A stretch of DNA of 64,000 nucleotides, taken from Marinobacter mangrovi (GTDB lineage Bacteria; Pseudomonadota; Gammaproteobacteria; Pseudomonadales; Oleiphilaceae). How positions within the stretch are numbered: the stretch's first letter is position 1; the number at the start of each line of letters is the position of its first letter. A program made the translations under genes and the position numbers. A model generated the notes under the pieces. It did no database searches, was not told the DNA's origin, and worked only from the letters and a program-made list of their open reading frames with translations. The stretch is taken from assembly GCF_016798325.1 (NCBI RefSeq), contig NZ_JAERVO010000009.1:1-64000 (forward strand). Direction: 5' to 3'. This document shows positions 52,975 through 60,423 of the stretch, in pieces.

Positions 52975-54786
52975 GTGATCGAAAAACGCCGAAATATCGC
53001 CATTATCGCCCACGTTGACCATGGCAAGACCACGCTGGTTGACAAGCTGCTCGAGCAGTCCGGCACCCTGGACCGCAAAGAAAGCGGTGCCGAGCGTATT
53101 ATGGACTCCAACGACCAGGAACGTGAGCGTGGTATCACGATTCTGGCCAAGAACACCGCGATCCGCTGGAACGAGTACCAGATCAACATCGTCGATACTC
53201 CGGGCCACGCCGATTTCGGGGGTGAGGTCGAGCGCGTCATGTCGATGGTGGACTCCGTGCTGCTGCTGGTCGACGCTGTCGATGGGCCGATGCCCCAGAC
53301 CCGTTTCGTGACCCAGAAAGCTTTCGATCAAGGCCTCAAGCCGATCGTTGTGGTCAATAAGGTGGACCGCCCGGGTGCGCGTCCGGACTGGGTCATCAAC
53401 GAAGTATTTGATTTGTTCGATCGCCTCGGTGCCACCGACGAGCAGCTGGATTTCCCGATTGTCTACGCGTCGGCGCTGAACGGCATCGCCGGTCCGGAAG
53501 CGGATCAGCTGGCGGACGACATGACCCCGCTGTTCGAAGCAATCGCCGAGCACGTGCCGGCACCGGATGTCGATGTCAGCAGCCCGTTCCAGATGCAGGT
53601 CTCGCAGCTGGACTATGACAGCTATGTCGGCGTTATCGGGATCGGTCGAATCACCCGCGGCAAGCTGCGCCCCGGGCAGCAGGTCACCGTCATCGATCGT
53701 CACGACAAGAAGCGCAACGCCAAGGTGCTTGAGGTCAAAGGCTTCCACGGTCTGCAGCGGGTGCCGGTCGAAGAGGCGAGTGCCGGCGACATCGTCTGTA
53801 TCAGCGGCATCAGCGAGCTGTTTATTTCCGATACCCTGTGCGATCCGCAAAATGTGGAGCGTCTGCCGGCGCTGACGGTCGACGAACCGACCGTGAGCAT
53901 GACCTTCCAGGTCAACGATTCCCCGTTCGCCGGTAAAGAAGGCAAGTTCGTCACCAGCCGCAACATCAAGGAGCGCCTGGATAAAGAGCTGCTGCACAAC
54001 GTGGCGCTGCGCGTCGAGCCGGGCGAAACCGCTGAGAAGTTCAAGGTCTCCGGCCGGGGCGAATTGCACCTGTCGGTCCTGATCGAGAACATGCGCCGCG
54101 AAGGCTACGAGCTGGGCGTGTCCCGTCCGGAAGTCGTTCAGCGCGAAGTGGACGGCGAGCTGCAGGAGCCGTACGAGTTTGTGGTCATCGACGTCGAGGA
54201 CCAGCACCAGGGCTCCATTATGGAAGTCATGGGCCTGCGTCGTGCCGAGCTCAAGAATATGGTGCCGGACGGTCGTGGCCGTACCCGCCTGGAGTTCATC
54301 ATGCCGGCACGCGGCCTGATCGGTTTCCGCAACCAGTTCCTGACCCTGACGTCCGGTACCGGGATCATCACCAACGTCTTTGAGCACTACGGACCGGTTA
54401 AAGGCGGCGACATCGAGCACCGCAACAACGGCGTGCTGGTGTCGATGGTCGACGGAAAGGTGCTGGGCTACGCCCTAATGACCCTGCAGGAGCGCGGTCG
54501 CCTGTTCGTGGATCCGGGCACCGAGGTCTACGAGGGCATGATCATCGGTATCCACAACCGCGACAACGACCTGGTGGTCAACCCGACCAAGGCGAAGCAG
54601 CTGACCAACATCCGGGCGTCCGGCTCGGACGAGAACGTGATGCTGACCCCGCCGATCCGGATGTCACTGGAGCAGGCGCTGGAATTCATCGATGACGATG
54701 AGCTGGTGGAAGTCACGCCGGAATCGGTCCGCATCCGCAAGAAGCTGCTCAAGGAAAACGAGCGCCGTCGGGCCCACAAGAAGTAA
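52975..54786 (+). CDS. typA: Translational GTPase TypA/BipA
   Basis: Ribosome-associated GTPase involved in 50S assembly and stress responses. I chose GTG 52975: AGGA lies 7 bases upstream and the product opens (V)[20 protein letters not shown] like relatives, at 603 residues. ATG 52957 and an upstream frame to 52909 are less likely. G motifs [21 protein letters not shown] and NKVDR are present. The C-terminal BipA-specific domain ends with a basic tail. Confidence 0.96.
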   Translation: MIEKRRNIAIIAHVDHGKTTLVDKLLEQSGTLDRKESGAERIMDSNDQERERGITILAKNTAIRWNEYQINIVDTPGHADFGGEVERVMSMVDSVLLLVDAVDGPMPQTRFVTQKAFDQGLKPIVVVNKVDRPGARPDWVINEVFDLFDRLGATDEQLDFPIVYASALNGIAGPEADQLADDMTPLFEAIAEHVPAPDVDVSSPFQMQVSQLDYDSYVGVIGIGRITRGKLRPGQQVTVIDRHDKKRNAKVLEVKGFHGLQRVPVEEASAGDIVCISGISELFISDTLCDPQNVERLPALTVDEPTVSMTFQVNDSPFAGKEGKFVTSRNIKERLDKELLHNVALRVEPGETAEKFKVSGRGELHLSVLIENMRREGYELGVSRPEVVQREVDGELQEPYEFVVIDVEDQHQGSIMEVMGLRRAELKNMVPDGRGRTRLEFIMPARGLIGFRNQFLTLTSGTGIITNVFEHYGPVKGGDIEHRNNGVLVSMVDGKVLGYALMTLQERGRLFVDPGTEVYEGMIIGIHNRDNDLVVNPTKAKQLTNIRASGSDENVMLTPPIRMSLEQALEFIDDDELVEVTPESVRIRKKLLKENERRRAHKK

Positions 54787-54796
54787 GTCCGCACGA

Positions 54797-54828
54797 ACCA
54801 CCCTCGCCGGCCATTCGGCGAGGGTGGT
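54797..54828 (+). terminator. Terminator hairpin after typA
   Basis: A perfect 13-bp stem (ACCACCCTCGCCG with CGGCGAGGGTGGT) closes GCCATT, 11 bases after typA. Only AATTCC follows, so the T-run is weak. Confidence 0.65.
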
Positions 54829-54891
54829 AATTCCCTGCCCAATCTCCTACATTCAGAAGTCTGCCCGATCCACCGACTTCCGGATGTCACC

Positions 54892-55863
54892 ATGCTGACG
54901 CTCTATCCCGAAATAAAGCCCTACGCCGAGCACCGACTCAAGGTCGACCCGCCTCACGAACTCTATATAGAAGAAAGCGGCAACCCGGATGGTATTCCGG
55001 TCGTCGTGGTCCATGGAGGCCCGGGTGGCGGTTGTGAGGACTATTATCGGCGCTTTTTCGATGCCGAGCGGTTCCGGATCATCCTGTTCGATCAGCGCGG
55101 CGCTGGGCGCTCGACGCCCCTGGCGGAGTTGAACGGCAACGACACCCAGGCCCTGGTCGAGGATATGGAGCGTATCCGCCAATTCCTCGGCATCAAGCAG
55201 TGGGTATTGTTTGGTGGCAGCTGGGGCTCGACCCTGAGTCTGGTCTATGCCGAGACGCATCCGGATCAGGTGCTCGGGCTGGTATTGCGCGGCATCTTCC
55301 TCTGTCGGCCGCAGGATATCCGCTGGTTCTATCAGGACGGCGCCGGCCGGATATTCCCGGATTACTGGGAAGACTATCTCGCGGTAGTGCCCAAAGAGGA
55401 GCGTGGCGACATGGTTGGCGCTTATTACCGGCGCCTGACCAGCACCAACGAACTGGAGCAGATGCAGGCGGCGAAAGCCTGGTCCGTCTGGGAAGGGCGT
55501 TGTGCCACGCTGCACCCCAATCCCCGGGTGGTGGAGCATTTTGGTCACCCCCACGTGGCGATCGCCCTGGCCCGGATCGAGTGCCATTATTTCATGAACA
55601 ATGCGTTTCTGGAGCCGGACCAGATCGTTCGGGACGCCGGTCGCCTGCAGGGCATTCCGGGCCACATCGTCCACGGACGATACGACATGGTGTGTCCGCT
55701 CGACAACGCTCACGCCCTGCGCGAGGTATGGCCTGAAGCGGAGTTCTCGATTATCCGCGATGCGGGCCATTCGGCGTCAGAACCGGCCATCGTCGACGCC
55801 CTGATGCGGGCCTGCGAGAAAATCGCCGAGCACTACGCGCACTCACATCAGCGTCCGGTTTAG
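54892..55863 (+). CDS. pip: Proline iminopeptidase
   Basis: Alpha/beta-hydrolase (family S33) that removes N-terminal proline from peptides. The 323-residue protein has the oxyanion segment HGGPGGG and DQRGAGRS. The nucleophile elbow is GGSWGS (Ser110), and the other triad members are Asp265 (GRYDM) and His293 (DAGHSASE). No signal peptide is visible, so it is cytoplasmic. In related genomes it commonly precedes dtd, as here. Confidence 0.94.
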   Translation: MLTLYPEIKPYAEHRLKVDPPHELYIEESGNPDGIPVVVVHGGPGGGCEDYYRRFFDAERFRIILFDQRGAGRSTPLAELNGNDTQALVEDMERIRQFLGIKQWVLFGGSWGSTLSLVYAETHPDQVLGLVLRGIFLCRPQDIRWFYQDGAGRIFPDYWEDYLAVVPKEERGDMVGAYYRRLTSTNELEQMQAAKAWSVWEGRCATLHPNPRVVEHFGHPHVAIALARIECHYFMNNAFLEPDQIVRDAGRLQGIPGHIVHGRYDMVCPLDNAHALREVWPEAEFSIIRDAGHSASEPAIVDALMRACEKIAEHYAHSHQRPV

Positions 55864-55931
55864 GGGGCGCATGGGAGGCGTCTGGAGCCGTTCGGAACTC
55901 ATCTGCATTTGTCTATTTATGTAACCGCTGC

Positions 55932-55960
55932 TTGCCGTGCTGAATGGGGATAATTAGAAT
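55932..55960 (+). promoter_or_regulatory. dtd: Sigma-70 promoter candidate for dtd
   Basis: TTGCCG (55932-55937) and TAGAAT (55955-55960) are spaced by 17 bases in the 193-base gap between pip and dtd. Confidence 0.55.
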
Positions 55961-56056
55961 CCCGATCAGTTCGTTGCAGTACTGTCATGTGTTGGTCACA
56001 TTTCAACCATGACCATGCCTCAGCAGTTCGAACCGGAAAAGGGACAAGGAGTTGAT

Positions 56057-56500
56057 TTGAAAGCCCTCATCCAGCGGGTGACTCACGCCAACGTGGACGT
56101 CGACGGCCAGACGGTCGGTCGCATCGACGACGGCATCCTCCTGTTTCTCGGTGTTGAGCATGAAGACACTGACGAAACCGCCCGGCATCTCTGCCAGCGT
56201 GTCCTCAACTATCGCATCTTTTCCGACGACGCCGGTCGTATGAATCTCAGCCTCCAGGATCGCGGAGGCAGCCTTCTCGTTGTTCCCCAGTTCACCCTCG
56301 CCGCGGATACTCGTAAAGGCCTGCGCCCCAGTTTTTCGTCTGCGGCACAGCCGGAGCAGGGCGATGCACTGTTTCGTGCTTTCGTCTCAAGTGCGAGGGA
56401 ATTTGTCGGAGAGGCTCGGCTGGCAACGGGAACCTTCGGCGCCGATATGGCGGTGTCGCTGGTCAATGATGGGCCCGTGACATTCTTGCTGGAGGCGTGA
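56057..56500 (+). CDS. dtd: D-aminoacyl-tRNA deacylase
   Basis: Hydrolyses D-aminoacyl-tRNA (and glycyl-tRNA-Ala), a proofreading step. I place the start at TTG 56057, with AAGGAG 5 bases upstream and KALIQRV following, giving 147 residues like E. coli (145). ATG codons at 56009 and 56015 would add 14-16 non-conserved residues. Active-site motifs are VPQFTLAAD (usually SQFTL) and NDGPVTF, the latter with the Gly-cisPro pair. Confidence 0.92.
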   Translation: MKALIQRVTHANVDVDGQTVGRIDDGILLFLGVEHEDTDETARHLCQRVLNYRIFSDDAGRMNLSLQDRGGSLLVVPQFTLAADTRKGLRPSFSSAAQPEQGDALFRAFVSSAREFVGEARLATGTFGADMAVSLVNDGPVTFLLEA

Positions 56501-56533
56501 GGCCAAGGTGATCCAGGCAATAGGCGGGAAGAG

Positions 56534-56551
56534 TTGTCACAAAACCGTCAT
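56534..56551 (+). promoter_or_regulatory. PhoB-box-like direct repeat
   Basis: TTGTCAC-AAAA-CCGTCAT matches the Pho box (CTGTCAT-N4-CTGTCAT) at 5 of 7 and 6 of 7 positions, with an A-rich 4-base spacer. It lies 586 bases before the porin start, so its target is uncertain. Confidence 0.35.
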
Positions 56552-56875
56552 GGTGGCCATGATTCAATGCCGCCCGATGGTGGCCAAAAGTATCACTTGA
56601 TTGACTGAATAGTTGTGCTACTTTCCGATGCTTCGGTGTCAGGTTCGATTACAGTGCAGTCAATCGACGGTTGCTTCATCTTGGCGCAGCCTGAAACAGA
56701 ACGACAAGGCGCCGAGTAGCATAACTGCATAAAAAGTTTAATTTTTTTCGAGTTGGCCTGAAAATTGTTGGTTGGATTCGGAAATCGGCGGAGCTAAACG
56801 CTTAAAAAATCGCCAAAAAAATTTGCAAAATAAGATTGTCTGTATTAAAACCATGTCATCATGCAGCGCTTTAAG

Positions 56876-56894
56876 AAGTGACTGTAAGTGACTG
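56876..56894 (+). repeat. Tandem 9-mer repeated at 10-bp interval
   Basis: AAGTGACTG occurs twice with one base between copies, a period of one helical turn. This spacing is usual for response-regulator dimers such as OmpR-like proteins. It lies 226 bases before the porin start codon. Confidence 0.45.
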
Positions 56895-57036
56895 ACCTTG
56901 AAGGTGTAGCTGGGTCGAGACCGGCAGGAGCTGAGACGATTCAGGGCGCCCAAAAGGAAACGTATCACGCATGTCCCTGTTGTCGCTCAGGATTTTCTCC
57001 GAGGCGTAACAATAATGACATGTTTGATTCACATAA

Positions 57037-57103
57037 TGGGCCCGTCAAAAGGCCCAACACTAAAAACGGGTAAAAACCCGCGGCTAAAACCTGAGTTAAC
57101 TCA
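57037..57103 (+). promoter_or_regulatory. Structured porin 5' leader
   Basis: Three elements follow each other: TGGGCC/GGCCCA hairpin (57037-57056), CGGGT-AAAA-ACCCG hairpin (57067-57080) and the perfect palindrome TGAGTTAACTCA (57092-57103). The last ends three bases before the AAGGAAG ribosome-binding site, which suggests translational or mRNA-stability control. Confidence 0.45.
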
Positions 57104-57119
57104 AGAAGGAAGACGCAAC

Positions 57120-58178
57120 ATGAAAAAGACTCTGATCGCATCAGCTGTAGCGGCGGCTACTTTTTCCGGCGCGGCGCTGGCGCAAGAAGCCAACCTGCCG
57201 ACCGTATACGGCAACATCCAGCTGGCTTACATCAACAGCAACGCGGGCGGTAACAGCTCCGAGCTGTTTGACAATGGTTCAACTCTGGGCGTTAAGCATA
57301 GTCATGAGTTGATGCCTGGCGTTGAAGGTTTCTTCAAAGCTGAGCTTGAGTTCGACGCGGACAATAAGGCCAACAACAATGGCCTGAGCGGCTTTGATGA
57401 AGCCTACGTCGGTGTGAAAGGGGACAGCTTTGGCCAGATCTGGGTGGGCTCTGACGACTCCACTTACGAATCTGCCATTGACGAAATCGCCAACTACTAC
57501 GAAGTTGCATCCCAGAGCCAGGGCGGCTCCTACGACACTGGTGAAGGCGACCTGATCCAATACCGCACCCCATCTTTCGGTGGGCTGACTTTCGGCGCGG
57601 CCGTCCAGATCAATGGCAACAGCGACTCCCAAAACCCGGGTGGCAACAACTACCCTTACCAGCTGGCTGCAATGTATGAGATGGGTGGGCTTGAAGTCGC
57701 TGTAGCTATGGACTCCAACGACGGAAACACTTCCTACTCTTCTGGTGGTAGCAGCTCTACTACTTACACCGTTGATTCCACCGACCCGACCAACGTGATC
57801 GCTCGCACTGTAGTTACTCCGAACGGAGCTAACAACGAGAACACGTACGGCATGCGTGTAAGCTACAGCATGGACGACCTTCGCCTGACTGGTCAGTACC
57901 AGACTCGCAAAGACGTAAGTGACGTTTACGGCCTGTTCGCTGGATACACCATGGGCTCCAACACTTTTGCCGTATCCTGGGAGCGCACTGCTCCGGACGT
58001 AGACGGTGCTGACGACATCGACGTATACACTGTTCAGGCGCTGCACAACCTGTCTGACCACATGTACGTTTATGTTGAAGGTTACCTGGGCCAAGGCGGC
58101 GACAACTACGCTGGATACACTAATGGCCAAGAAGATCAGCAGACTGACTTGGCCGTTGGTACTACCTACTACTTCTGA
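57120..58178 (+). CDS. Outer-membrane general porin (Gram-negative porin family)
   Basis: Trimeric beta-barrel porin by family. The start at ATG 57120 after AAGGAAG gives 352 residues with a signal peptide ending ALA (about residue 21). The mature protein opens EANLPTVYGNIQLAYINS. It has alternating amphipathic strands, DEAYVGVKGDSFGQIWVG (the usual loop-3 lead-in) and the C-terminal TTYYF that BAM recognises. Asp/Glu-rich loops suggest cation preference, which is inference. An upstream in-frame extension is within the leader and not translated. A strong terminator follows. Confidence 0.92.
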   Translation: MKKTLIASAVAAATFSGAALAQEANLPTVYGNIQLAYINSNAGGNSSELFDNGSTLGVKHSHELMPGVEGFFKAELEFDADNKANNNGLSGFDEAYVGVKGDSFGQIWVGSDDSTYESAIDEIANYYEVASQSQGGSYDTGEGDLIQYRTPSFGGLTFGAAVQINGNSDSQNPGGNNYPYQLAAMYEMGGLEVAVAMDSNDGNTSYSSGGSSSTTYTVDSTDPTNVIARTVVTPNGANNENTYGMRVSYSMDDLRLTGQYQTRKDVSDVYGLFAGYTMGSNTFAVSWERTAPDVDGADDIDVYTVQALHNLSDHMYVYVEGYLGQGGDNYAGYTNGQEDQQTDLAVGTTYYF

Positions 58179-58213
58179 TTCAGCGCTTAGCTGACTCGAA
58201 GCAGTAACCCAAG

Positions 58214-58243
58214 AAACCGGCCCTTTTCAGGGCCGGTTTTTTT
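58214..58243 (+). terminator. Rho-independent terminator of the porin gene
   Basis: AAACCGGCCCT pairs perfectly with AGGGCCGGTTT around TTTC, then TTTT, 35 bases after the stop. Confidence 0.93.
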
Positions 58244-58299
58244 GTGCCTGAAGGATTGGCAACTTATCCTGATGCTCTCGAAGACAACCCGGGTGAAAA

Positions 58300-59139
58300 A
58301 TGGCTGAAGAACTGGAAATCAAACTGACGCTGGGTAAAGGCGGCACTGACGCGGCGCGAGCCTGGCTGGATGAGAGGGCGTCTGAGGAAACAACGCAGAA
58401 GCGTCTGGTCAATCGCTATTTCGATACACCGTACCAGGCCCTCAATCACGAGCGGGCGGCCCTGCGGGTGCGGCAGGCGGATACCCACTACATTCAGACG
58501 CTCAAGACGCAGGGCGAGTTTGTGGATGGCGCTCACAAGCGGCAGGAGTGGGAGTGGCCGCTGCCTGGTGCGGATCTGAATCTGGGATTGCTGGCGGATA
58601 CGCCGATTGCCGAAAACGTCAATCTTGCCGAGCTGGCGATGATCTTCGAAACAAACTTCAACCGGGAAGCCCGATTGCTGAGCCACGAAGGCGCCATGAT
58701 CGAGTGTGCGCTGGATCACGGGGCGGTTCTGGCCGGTGATCGTCGGCGAGAGCTGGCGGAGCTGGAGCTGGAGCTGAAATCCGGTCCGGGTTCAGCCCTC
58801 TTATCGCTGGCTTCCCAATTGGTGGGGCGCGTGCCGGCCTTCCTGAATCTGGTCAGCAAAGCGGAACAGGGCTACGACCTGGCCGGACTTGGCCGACCGG
58901 AGAGCCTGGCAGCCGGGGATCCTCCAGTGACTGCCTGGTTGCGCGCCGTCTCGGTTCACTGGCTGACGGGGATGGCGGAAACGGCCTGTCGGGAGACATT
59001 GGCGGCCCTCGAAGACCGAGCCGTCGATGCCGGTCTTGAGGACGAATGGCACTGGGCCTCAAGTCAGGATTTCACGTCGGTGGATTGGCTGTTTGATGCC
59101 CGGATGCTGCGCCTGCAGCTGGGGTTGCTAGTGCACTAG
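58300..59139 (+). CDS. CYTH-domain triphosphatase (YgiF-like)
   Basis: The N-terminal EELEIKLTL carries the CYTH ExExK signature (Glu4, Glu6, Lys8). Further CYTH elements are RYFDTP, AALRVRQ, QTLKTQG and LELELKSG, covering about residues 1-200. Such enzymes hydrolyse inorganic triphosphate. The 279-residue protein is shorter than E. coli YgiF (433) and I see no complete CHAD domain after the CYTH part. In E. coli ygiF stands directly upstream of glnE; here the minus-strand channel gene lies between them. Confidence 0.85.
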   Translation: MAEELEIKLTLGKGGTDAARAWLDERASEETTQKRLVNRYFDTPYQALNHERAALRVRQADTHYIQTLKTQGEFVDGAHKRQEWEWPLPGADLNLGLLADTPIAENVNLAELAMIFETNFNREARLLSHEGAMIECALDHGAVLAGDRRRELAELELELKSGPGSALLSLASQLVGRVPAFLNLVSKAEQGYDLAGLGRPESLAAGDPPVTAWLRAVSVHWLTGMAETACRETLAALEDRAVDAGLEDEWHWASSQDFTSVDWLFDARMLRLQLGLLVH

Positions 59140-59154
59140 AGGCCTGAGTCGCCG

Positions 59155-60318
59155 CTACTCCGATTTTGCGGTATCGCCGTCGCTGGCCGCGTGCAGGTTG
59201 TGCCAGCGTTCCAGGAAAGCGCGATAGCGATCCAGCGCATCAATCAGCTCTTCCACCGGCGGCGTTTCGCTGGATTTGACCAGAACAATGAGCGCTTTGC
59301 CTTCCACTTCCTGGTTGGGATCCGGATGGCAGACCACGTCGTCGTTCTCGTCGATGTAGGCCAGGGCCGTCCCGATGCCATGTCGGATCAGGGCGCTCAC
59401 AATATCCGCCCAGTTCAAGTCGTCGAGCGGTAGCTCATAGCGGTGCGGATGGTCCTGCTGGTAATTGAACAGATCTTCCAGCACTTTCTCCGAGCCGGGT
59501 GAGATCACCGCCCGCACCATGATTTCCGGGTAGGTGCGGACCGGCCGGATAACCGTGCGGATGCCCAGGTCCCGATAGCGGGGCCGGTCCTCATCCCGCA
59601 CGCATTCCAGTGTGACCCGATGCCCCAGCTGCAGATCACTGAGCCGGGAGGCGATACTGAACGTTATGCTGTCGGAATCCGGATCCGCTTCGTCCGGTGC
59701 CAGCACGATGATGTAGCGGGCGTCGATCACGTTGACGGCCCGCAGGGCCTGCGGGTCATTGCCGGAGCCGTGGTAATGCACCAGTCCGGCGTCGCGCAGC
59801 TCCGTCGGCAGTCCTTCCGGATACTGCTGGGTGACGATCTGGATGGGGATGGTTTCGTAGCCCGGAACGGCCCGAATCTGGCTCGACAGGCGCAGGAAGT
59901 AGGCGCTACCGCCGTGCATGGGCGTGTTGATGATGACGATGTGGTTTTTCATGTTGTATCTCCAGCGGCCGGTGATGATGCGCTCGCGCCGGTAGAACCG
60001 GTATTCAATATAGTCGCTGACGATCAGGGTGAGTACGGTAATGGCGAGAATATACATCACCGCCACCGTAATCAGCCGCCCCATGGCGGTTGCGGGTGAC
60101 AGGTCGCCGTAGCCGACGGTGGCGAGGGTGGTGAACGTCAGCCAGAAGGCGTCGAGGAACGACAACTTCTCGAACACCATCATCGCGACCACATGGAAAG
60201 CGACCAGACCGACCAGGATCAGCATCAACCGCTTGAGGCGTTGGCGGATTACCCCTGACATGGGAAGATGCGTGAAGTGGTGCTCGGCGGTGACGGCGCG
60301 TCTGTCTTTGTTGAGCAT
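59155..60318 (-). CDS. Two-TM potassium-channel-type protein with RCK-like domain
   Basis: Residues about 31-50 and 80-104 form two TM helices flanking a pore loop with the K+ filter TVGYGD (67-72). The C-terminal 270 residues look like a regulator-of-K-conductance fold: NHIVIINTP, a strand ending HYHGSGNDPQAL, and ARYIIVLAPDEADPDSDS. The usual GxGxxG nucleotide loop is replaced by NTPMHGGSAY. A second, TrkA-C-like part may occupy about 285-360. Transport and ligand are inferred. It is convergent with the CYTH gene and divergent from glnE. Confidence 0.88.
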   Translation of the reverse strand: MLNKDRRAVTAEHHFTHLPMSGVIRQRLKRLMLILVGLVAFHVVAMMVFEKLSFLDAFWLTFTTLATVGYGDLSPATAMGRLITVAVMYILAITVLTLIVSDYIEYRFYRRERIITGRWRYNMKNHIVIINTPMHGGSAYFLRLSSQIRAVPGYETIPIQIVTQQYPEGLPTELRDAGLVHYHGSGNDPQALRAVNVIDARYIIVLAPDEADPDSDSITFSIASRLSDLQLGHRVTLECVRDEDRPRYRDLGIRTVIRPVRTYPEIMVRAVISPGSEKVLEDLFNYQQDHPHRYELPLDDLNWADIVSALIRHGIGTALAYIDENDDVVCHPDPNQEVEGKALIVLVKSSETPPVEELIDALDRYRAFLERWHNLHAASDGDTAKSE

Positions 60319-60423
60319 CTGTGGTGTTCCGGGTTTAGAGTCAGGTTGTCGTCGAGTTCCAGTCTAGACGGATTACCTGGCAAGCCCAAGGAAGTTGCTG
60401 AGCTATAAGGTGATTTTTAGGTT

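Larger units (their letters stand above)
56501..57119. other. Long region between dtd and the porin gene
   Basis: This 619-base region has no recognised gene. It includes a PhoB-box-like direct repeat (56534-56551), an AT-rich stretch (about 56728-56855), a 10-bp tandem repeat (56876-56894), two hairpins (57037-57056 and 57067-57080) and a palindrome just before the porin ribosome-binding site. It is probably promoter plus long 5' leader of the porin mRNA. Confidence 0.55.
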
